Program-made: the position numbers and the translations under genes
Origin: CAZJLP01 sp964546955
GTDB lineage: Bacteria > Verrucomicrobiota > Verrucomicrobiia > Opitutales > Opitutaceae
Reading direction: 5' to 3'
Assembly: GCA_964546955.1 (NCBI GenBank)
Contig: CAZJLP010000079.1
Location: 1 to 17,676 of the forward strand
DNA: 17,676 nt
The notes under the pieces: generated by a model
Seen by the model: the letters and a program-made list of their open reading frames with translations, nothing else
Databases searched by the model: none
Told to the model about the DNA's origin: nothing
Shown here: in pieces, positions 13,721 through 17,676 of the stretch
Numbering within the stretch: the first letter of the stretch is position 1
How the letters are laid out: every line of letters starts with the position of its first letter

Positions 13721-15136
13721 ATGCATCTCGTGAAAAAAATCCTGGTCGTGCACGGCGAAGCGAAAGTTAAGCGCCGCCTCGTGCTCATGCTCGCCGATGC
13801 GGGCTATGACCTGCGGGCCTTCACCGCCGGCGAAGCCGCGCTGGAGACCGCGCGCGTCGAATGGTTCGACCTCGCCCTGATCGACGCCCACCTGTCGGGC
13901 GCGCAAGAATTCGAATTTGTCGAAGCGCTGAAGAAAATTCAACCGACTGTTCCGGTGGTGCTGGTCGTTCCGCAACTGGACCTTCCGCTGATCGTGAAGG
14001 GAATCCGCATGGGCCTAAGCGACGTCTTGCCGATCAACAACGATCTGCGCCCGCTCGTTCGCCGTGTGCACAGCTTGCTGCGTCCCAGCCAGCCGCACGG
14101 CCCCGACGAAGACATGCTCTCCCTCGCCGAATTAGCCGAGGTCGAAGCGGCCCTCCAAGCGTTCGGCGACGCCGGTGCGAGCTCCTCCGCCACGGGCAAA
14201 AGCGCGGATCCTTTCAACACGCCGGATTTTAGGCAGGAACTCATGCGGGGCGCGAAAGAACGCGCCATGCTCGAGGAGAAAACGCAGCGTCTCGAACACG
14301 AGAAGGCCGCCTTGGAAGCCGAACTCAAGACCCTCCTCACGCAAAACGCGGACGCCCTCCATCTGCAAACCGAATTCGCAGAATTGCGGACGCAGCGAGA
14401 AACCGCTTCCGCGGCCCAATCCGTCATCGATCAAAAGGCGCGGGCGCTCGCAGAAGCGCGCTCCGAACTCGCCCGAGAACGAACCGCGCTCGAAGAAGAG
14501 CGTCGTCGCCTGAACGAAAGCGCTCAAAGCGTGTCCCCGTTTGCCCAGTCCGCCGACGAAATCGCGCGTGAGCGCTCCGAACTCGAGGTCTGGAGGGCCA
14601 AACTCGCGGCTGAAGAATCCCGTCAGCGAGACGAGGCTTCGCGCATCCAGCATCTCAGTACCCAGCTGGCCCAGGAACGTCGCCGTTGGCACGAGGATCT
14701 CGACCTTCTGCGCGAACAGGAAACCAATCTTCGGGATTACGAGTCGCGTTTGCGCAATCTTCAGGCGCAACTGGAGGCCGACCGCGTCCTTTGGTTCAGT
14801 GCCCGCCCCCAGTCGCGCTCCCCTTTCAACGACGACGCAGCGGTCAAGGCGGCTTGGGAAAAACTGCAGCGCGCGACCGATTTGCTGGAGGCGGAACGCG
14901 CCGTCTTCCGCGACGATCGCATGGCGATGCGCGAACTCGAAGTCGAGATCAAGCGCCGCGAGGCCAAGCTCGAGGAAATGTCCGCGAAACTGGGCGAACA
15001 CGAAAAACGAATGAAAGAACTGCCGGGTGTTTCTCATTCCCGCCACGGAGCACCGGCCACGGCGGTGAAGGCCCTCTCCAAAGCACCCTTCGAAATGGCT
15101 AAATCTCTCCTGGGCCGAAAGCCCGGCGAGGAATAA
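13721..15136 (+). CDS. Pseudo-receiver protein with long coiled coil (AglZ/FrzS-like architecture, 471 aa)
   Basis: Residues 1-120 fold like a receiver (KKILVVHGEAKVKRRL, FDLALIDAHLSG, VPVVLVV, DVLPINN), with D55 at the phospho-acceptor position. The acidic pair is replaced by HGE, the Thr/Ser after strand 4 by PQ, and the conserved lysine is missing (DVLPI), so phosphorylation is unlikely. An acidic linker (about 126-170) leads to charged heptad-rich helix at about 172-268, 277-358 and 374-434, with AALEAEL, RTALEEERRRL and QERRRWHEDLDLL as typical stretches. The tail ends in a basic amphipathic segment (KALSKAPFEMAKSLLGRKP). No membrane segment or signal peptide is seen. In the Myxococcus proteins AglZ and FrzS the same order, pseudo-receiver then coiled coil, makes polarity or motility scaffolds; the analogy is architectural only. 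ATG 13721 begins exactly at the fold; an in-frame GTG at 13664 would add 19 residues. A strong terminator follows. Confidence 0.85.
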   Translation: MHLVKKILVVHGEAKVKRRLVLMLADAGYDLRAFTAGEAALETARVEWFDLALIDAHLSGAQEFEFVEALKKIQPTVPVVLVVPQLDLPLIVKGIRMGLSDVLPINNDLRPLVRRVHSLLRPSQPHGPDEDMLSLAELAEVEAALQAFGDAGASSSATGKSADPFNTPDFRQELMRGAKERAMLEEKTQRLEHEKAALEAELKTLLTQNADALHLQTEFAELRTQRETASAAQSVIDQKARALAEARSELARERTALEEERRRLNESAQSVSPFAQSADEIARERSELEVWRAKLAAEESRQRDEASRIQHLSTQLAQERRRWHEDLDLLREQETNLRDYESRLRNLQAQLEADRVLWFSARPQSRSPFNDDAAVKAAWEKLQRATDLLEAERAVFRDDRMAMRELEVEIKRREAKLEEMSAKLGEHEKRMKELPGVSHSRHGAPATAVKALSKAPFEMAKSLLGRKPGEE

Positions 15137-15163
15137 TCTCTTGTATTCATCGCACCCGACTCA

Positions 15164-15192
15164 AGCGCCGCGGCCACCGCGGCGCTTTTTTT
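15164..15192 (+). terminator. Rho-independent terminator of the pseudo-receiver gene
   Basis: A perfect 10-bp GC stem, AGCGCCGCGG (15164-15173) with CCGCGGCGCT (15177-15186), a 3-base loop, and a run of seven Ts (15186-15192), 28 bases after the stop codon. Confidence 0.92.
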
Positions 15193-15250
15193 GTGGAAAA
15201 ACATTCGCCGGAACCCGCACCCTCCCCCCCGGTATGTTCCAACGAGCCTC

Positions 15251-15294
15251 TAGCTCCTAAGCTCTGGGTTCTGCCCTTTGGCTTCTGGTTCTGG
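15251..15294. repeat. Degenerate CTCTGG/TTCTGG simple repeat
   Basis: Successive variants of one short unit: TAGCTCC, TAAGCTCTGGG, TTCTGCCC, TTTGGC, TTCTGG, TTCTGG. It has the look of a decayed short tandem repeat and codes for nothing recognisable. Confidence 0.4.
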
Positions 15295-15347
15295 CCGAGC
15301 GCATACTTTTTCGCCTTGCGCGTTTCCGCCTTCATCCCCATTTAGTC

Positions 15348-15460
15348 CGGCGTGAACTCCATTGTCCATGTCGCAAAACCGATGCACGCCGTTGTCGCGA
15401 TGCACGCCCGCGCATGGCGAAAATCGGCTTGGCGATGGTAACGCGTCCATAACGCGTCCG
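15348..15460. repeat. Cluster of short direct and inverted repeats
   Basis: GATGCACGCC occurs twice (15381-15390 and 15399-15408), each copy preceded by TGTCGC (with six extra bases in the first). CGGCGTG (15348-15354) pairs with CACGCCG (15385-15391). Further on, TAACGCGTCC is tandemly duplicated with an 11-base period (15439-15449 and 15450-15460). CCGAT (15379-15383) can pair with ATCGG (15423-15427). The arrangement allows alternative foldings upstream of the terminator at 15496. Confidence 0.45.
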
Positions 15461-15495
15461 GCACAAAACGATGCCGCGCTCTCCCCACCGCCAAG

Positions 15496-15522
15496 CCCGA
15501 CTTAATCCAAGTCGGGTTTTTT
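15496..15522 (+). terminator. Rho-independent terminator of an unassigned transcript
   Basis: CCCGACTT (15496-15503) and AAGTCGGG (15509-15516) form a perfect 8-bp stem with loop AATCC, followed by six Ts. No gene lies between this and the previous terminator on the same strand, so either it is a back-up, or it ends a small RNA or attenuates the methyltransferase operon (ATG 77 bases downstream). Confidence 0.85.
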
Positions 15523-15598
15523 ATTGCCCGAATTCCCCCCTCTGCCCGAACCCTCCGCCTCCGCCATTCACCCTTTTCCTCCTCGATTCCTCTCTGTC

Positions 15599-16306
15599 AT
15601 GAACTCCGCCACCCTCACCGAACCTTCCGGTAGACCTCCGCCCGAATCACTCCCTCCTTCGGCCACCCCGCTCGGCTTCTTCGGGCGAACCCTCGCGCAA
15701 TACACGCAAGCGTTCAACCTCGACCTCGCCGCCCTGCGCGACGCGTCGATCCTAGACGTCGGCGCGGGCCCCGGCTCTTTCACAGCCGAAGCCTGCCGGC
15801 GCGGCATCGATGCGGTCGCGGTTGATCCGCTCTACGGAAATAGCCCCGAGATCCTCAAAACGCGAATCGCGACCAGCCCTTCCCCGCTGGCCGGATTCGC
15901 CGGCGGCCCCGAAGCACTCGAAAACGGCCGAATCGCGGCGGAACGTTTCTTGGCGGACTACGACGCTCACTACCTACACGGCCGGTACTACGGCGCCGCG
16001 TTACCGCTCCTTCCGTTCTTCGACCGGACCTTCGATTTCGTGCTGTGCGGAAACCTCTTGTTCACGCTTACGCGCAAGCAAAGTCTCGAATTTCATCTGG
16101 TCGCATGCCGCGAGCTCGTGCGGGTGAGCCGGATGGAAGCACGGATTCAGCCTGTGACCGGCCCCCAAGGCATTTCTTTGCCCAACCTCAAGAAGCTTCG
16201 GAGTGCCCTGGCCTCCGAGGGCATCGAAAGCGAATTGGTCAAAACTCGCATCTCACCGCCCTTCAGCAGCCGGTCGATGCTCATTCTGAGAAGGACCATA
16301 CCATGA
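15599..16306 (+). CDS. Class I SAM-dependent methyltransferase (235 aa)
   Basis: Motif I is ILDVGAGPGSFTAEA (51-65), the glycine-rich SAM-binding loop; D76 in AVAVDPLYG is the acidic residue expected to bind the ribose; FDFVLCGNLLFT (145-156) is the motif IV region, and a C-terminal strand reads SMLILRR. The methyl acceptor cannot be told from sequence. The N-terminal 25 residues are proline- and serine-rich, low in complexity. ATG 15599 was chosen; a TTG at 15524 would add 25 residues and start right after the terminator T-run. No Shine-Dalgarno precedes it; the leader is pyrimidine-rich. The stop codon overlaps the next start by 4 bases, so it is co-translated with the ABM protein. Expression may be affected by the terminator 77 bases upstream of its start. 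Confidence 0.88.
   Translation: MNSATLTEPSGRPPPESLPPSATPLGFFGRTLAQYTQAFNLDLAALRDASILDVGAGPGSFTAEACRRGIDAVAVDPLYGNSPEILKTRIATSPSPLAGFAGGPEALENGRIAAERFLADYDAHYLHGRYYGAALPLLPFFDRTFDFVLCGNLLFTLTRKQSLEFHLVACRELVRVSRMEARIQPVTGPQGISLPNLKKLRSALASEGIESELVKTRISPPFSSRSMLILRRTIP
16289..16295 (+). promoter_or_regulatory. Strong ribosome binding site of the ABM-domain gene
   Basis: AGAAGGA lies seven bases before ATG 16303, inside the methyltransferase coding end. It fixes the ABM start despite the open frame that extends further upstream to 16045. Confidence 0.7.
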
Positions 16307-16641
16307 TCCCGGGCATCGCTTCCCTTCCCGAACCGCCGTATTACGCGGTGGTATTTACCTCCAAACGCGCTGAGGGAGACGAGGGCTACGCAGCCATGGC
16401 CGAAGCCATGGTCGCACGAAGCAAAGAACAACCGGGTTTTCTGGGCCTCGAAAGCGTGCGCGGCGCGGACGGCGTCGGCATCACCGTCAGTTACTGGCGC
16501 GACCTCGAATCGATCCGCGCGTGGAAAGCAGACGCACCCCACGCGAAAGCGCAGGCCGCCGGCAAAGCGTCGTGGTACCACCACTACGAGGTCCGCATTG
16601 CGCGGGTTGAACGGGCATACTCCGGACCCCGGCCGTCGTAA
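16303..16641 (+). CDS. Antibiotic biosynthesis monooxygenase (ABM) domain protein (112 aa)
   Basis: A single dimeric alpha-beta barrel domain: YYAVVFTSKR (13-22), GYAAMAEAMVARSKEQPGFLG with the typical PGFLGLES (44-51), GITVSYWRDLESIRAWKA (59-76), then HAKAQAAGKASWYHHYEVRIARVER. Length is usual for the family. Despite the family name many members are not monooxygenases; roles in quinone or haem-related oxidation, or none known, are described, and no cofactor-binding residue can be assigned here. The start is set by a strong Shine-Dalgarno and by the ATGA overlap with the methyltransferase stop. The tight coupling suggests a joint function or at least matched expression. The gene ends 27 bases from a convergent neighbour. 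Confidence 0.93.
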   Translation: MIPGIASLPEPPYYAVVFTSKRAEGDEGYAAMAEAMVARSKEQPGFLGLESVRGADGVGITVSYWRDLESIRAWKADAPHAKAQAAGKASWYHHYEVRIARVERAYSGPRPS

Positions 16642-16668
16642 CGGGGCAGCGGAGCCAACCTCGGCCTT

Positions 16669-17673
16669 TCACTTCCGGCTATTTTCCGCGGCCACCGACA
16701 CGGCTCCGATCACCCGCAGATAGAGCCGTTTTCGCGAGTTCGTGGGATGTTCGGCGTAGACCCCGAGAATCCCGGAGCACAAATCGAAAGGAGGCCGCGG
16801 TTCGCCCAGCGCGAGCCAGGCTCGCATGGCAGTCTGATCGTTGAGGATCAATTCCGTCGGCATTTGGAAAAGAGACGGAGGCATGCCGGTGCTGTCGCGA
16901 ACCACCAAACCTTCCCCGTTCCAGGGAAAAGTGATCTTCGCCCGGAGCCCGGCGCGAGCCAGCACCGACCAAACCGAAGGTTTATCCACGATCTCCTCCA
17001 GCACGGCGCGAAACGCGGGGATCTTTGTCGCCGCGTCGTAGAACGCGTTCAGTGAAAACAGGACCTCGCAGGTGCGACGCTCGTCAACTTCCGTCATTCT
17101 GAGTTTCGCGGCTTGCTGTTTTCCTCGCTCAATTGTTTCGGGCGGGTAAGGCCGCCGGCCGATCCAGTACGTCGCGCCGGTCAAGCCGGCCTCGGCCATG
17201 CGAGCCCGCAGCGCCAGCGCTCCCCGGCAGAATGGCAGGAAACCCCGGCGGAGGTCCTCTCCGCCGACCAAGACTCGCGCCGTCGTGTCCGACACGACGG
17301 GAGGTTTAGCTTCGGGAGTGACAAAAGGTCCAACAAAGCGGATGCGCAAGGCGATGGGTTCGACACGAAATCGAAACACCGATCCGGCCGTCGTATAACG
17401 CACCTGTTCCACCGGCTCGGCGTGGCCTTCCATCTGCGCTATCCATTGCCGAACGAGGATTCCGTCCCACAAGGCGATCAAATAGACCACTCGGCGCGCA
17501 CCCCCTTCCCGCTGTGGGGTACTCAGGGGGATGCCGTGTTCCTGCGCATAAACCAATGCCGCCGGGCAGGGATCGATCACCGCAAAGGGATCGCGCGGCG
17601 GTTCGGGCGTCGCGCGGTCGCCGGACGCGAGCGCGGCGGACATGAAAAGACCGACCAGCCAAAGACGAATCAT
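16669..17673 (-). CDS. Secreted protein of unknown function (334 aa)
   Basis: I do not recognise this protein. The N-terminus MIRLWLVGLFMSAALASG is a short, clear Sec signal peptide, cut near residue 18, followed by a proline-rich stretch (TPEPPRDPF). The mature part is mixed alpha/beta without a membrane segment, containing RVVYLIALWDGILVRQWIAQM (about 61-81), beta-rich stretches around 90-140 (FRFRVEPIALRIRFVGPF), and a helical half ending near KRLYLRVIGAVSVAA. Four cysteines (including C36 and those in LPFCRG, RRTCEV, FDLCSG) could form disulphides. No catalytic motif is evident. It is likely periplasmic. The ATG is four bases from the right edge, so a longer N-terminus outside the window cannot be excluded, although the signal peptide fits this start. 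It converges with the ABM gene, with no terminator visible in the 27-base gap. Confidence 0.75.
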   Translation of the reverse strand: MIRLWLVGLFMSAALASGDRATPEPPRDPFAVIDPCPAALVYAQEHGIPLSTPQREGGARRVVYLIALWDGILVRQWIAQMEGHAEPVEQVRYTTAGSVFRFRVEPIALRIRFVGPFVTPEAKPPVVSDTTARVLVGGEDLRRGFLPFCRGALALRARMAEAGLTGATYWIGRRPYPPETIERGKQQAAKLRMTEVDERRTCEVLFSLNAFYDAATKIPAFRAVLEEIVDKPSVWSVLARAGLRAKITFPWNGEGLVVRDSTGMPPSLFQMPTELILNDQTAMRAWLALGEPRPPFDLCSGILGVYAEHPTNSRKRLYLRVIGAVSVAAENSRK

Positions 17674-17676
17674 CCG

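Larger units (their letters stand above)
15193..15598. other. Gene-free spacer between two strong terminators and up to the methyltransferase
   Basis: About 400 bases without a convincing coding frame. In order it holds a degenerate CTGG/TTCTGG stretch (15251-15294), a block of direct and inverted repeats (15348-15460), a second intrinsic terminator (15496-15522), and a pyrimidine-rich leader before the methyltransferase. A plus-strand terminator here needs a plus-strand transcript that begins after the first terminator (15192). Short minus-strand frames at 15147-15450 resemble nothing and are low-complexity translations. A small RNA is possible but no known RNA family is recognised. Confidence 0.45.

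Noticed and set aside
15147..15450. Two short minus-strand frames, one with repeated DNGVH
   Set aside because: They translate the simple and direct repeats of the spacer, and one runs across the terminator; no family resemblance.
15348..15460. CRISPR-like array from the repeated GATGCACGCC and TAACGCGTCC
   Set aside because: Only two copies of each, units of 10-11 bases, no regular spacers and no cas gene nearby.
16045..16302. 86-codon upstream extension of the ABM frame
   Set aside because: It overlaps the methyltransferase in another frame, and a strong Shine-Dalgarno fixes the start at 16303.

Overview
The window is GC-rich bacterial DNA of ordinary chromosomal character. No insertion sequence, integrase, phage gene, tRNA, rRNA or CRISPR array is visible. 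Gene content and style point to a verrucomicrobial host, most likely Opitutaceae-like. The pointers are large hybrid kinases, a DUF255 thioredoxin-domain protein, a small ABM-domain protein of a type I associate with that group, mostly absent Shine-Dalgarno sequences, and spacers filled with degenerate palindromic or simple repeats. The taxonomic call is inference; no marker gene is present.

Layout. (1) 1-4537, minus strand: a signalling cluster. A 933-residue cytoplasmic hybrid histidine kinase (REC-PAS-HisKA-HATPase-REC-REC-Hpt) overlaps by 20 bases a 195-residue response regulator with a cysteine-rich CxxC/CxxC tail. Beyond a 153-base spacer with two adjacent operator-like dyads lies a multi-pass membrane protein with a CHASE3 sensor domain, which runs off the left edge. 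(2) 4538-5657: a divergent spacer, a small XRE-family HTH regulator on plus, and a convergent spacer containing an imperfect palindromic repeat. (3) 5658-11169, minus strand: a DUF255/thioredoxin-fold protein and, upstream of it, a secreted subtilisin-family (S8) protease with a PA insert. (4) 11440-13397, plus strand: a NatA/NatB-like ABC exporter whose two genes overlap by 4 bases. (5) 13398-15192: a large palindromic spacer, then a pseudo-receiver plus long coiled-coil protein ending at a textbook terminator. (6) 15193-15598: a 400-base gap with simple and direct repeats and a second strong terminator. (7) 15599-16641: a class I methyltransferase translationally coupled to an ABM-domain protein. 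(8) 16669-17673, minus strand: a secreted protein I do not recognise.

How it fits together. The clearest functional unit is the signalling cluster. The hybrid kinase carries its own receivers and Hpt, and could pass phosphate to the translationally overlapping response regulator, whose output is probably protein- or metal-mediated because it has no DNA-binding domain. The NatAB-like pair and the methyltransferase-ABM pair are two further clear operons. The most unusual single gene is the pseudo-receiver/coiled-coil protein at 13721-15136, whose architecture resembles AglZ and FrzS of Myxococcus. The most unusual non-coding sequence is the set of palindromic or degenerate repeat spacers, and the repeat-bearing stretch between two intrinsic terminators at 15193-15522.
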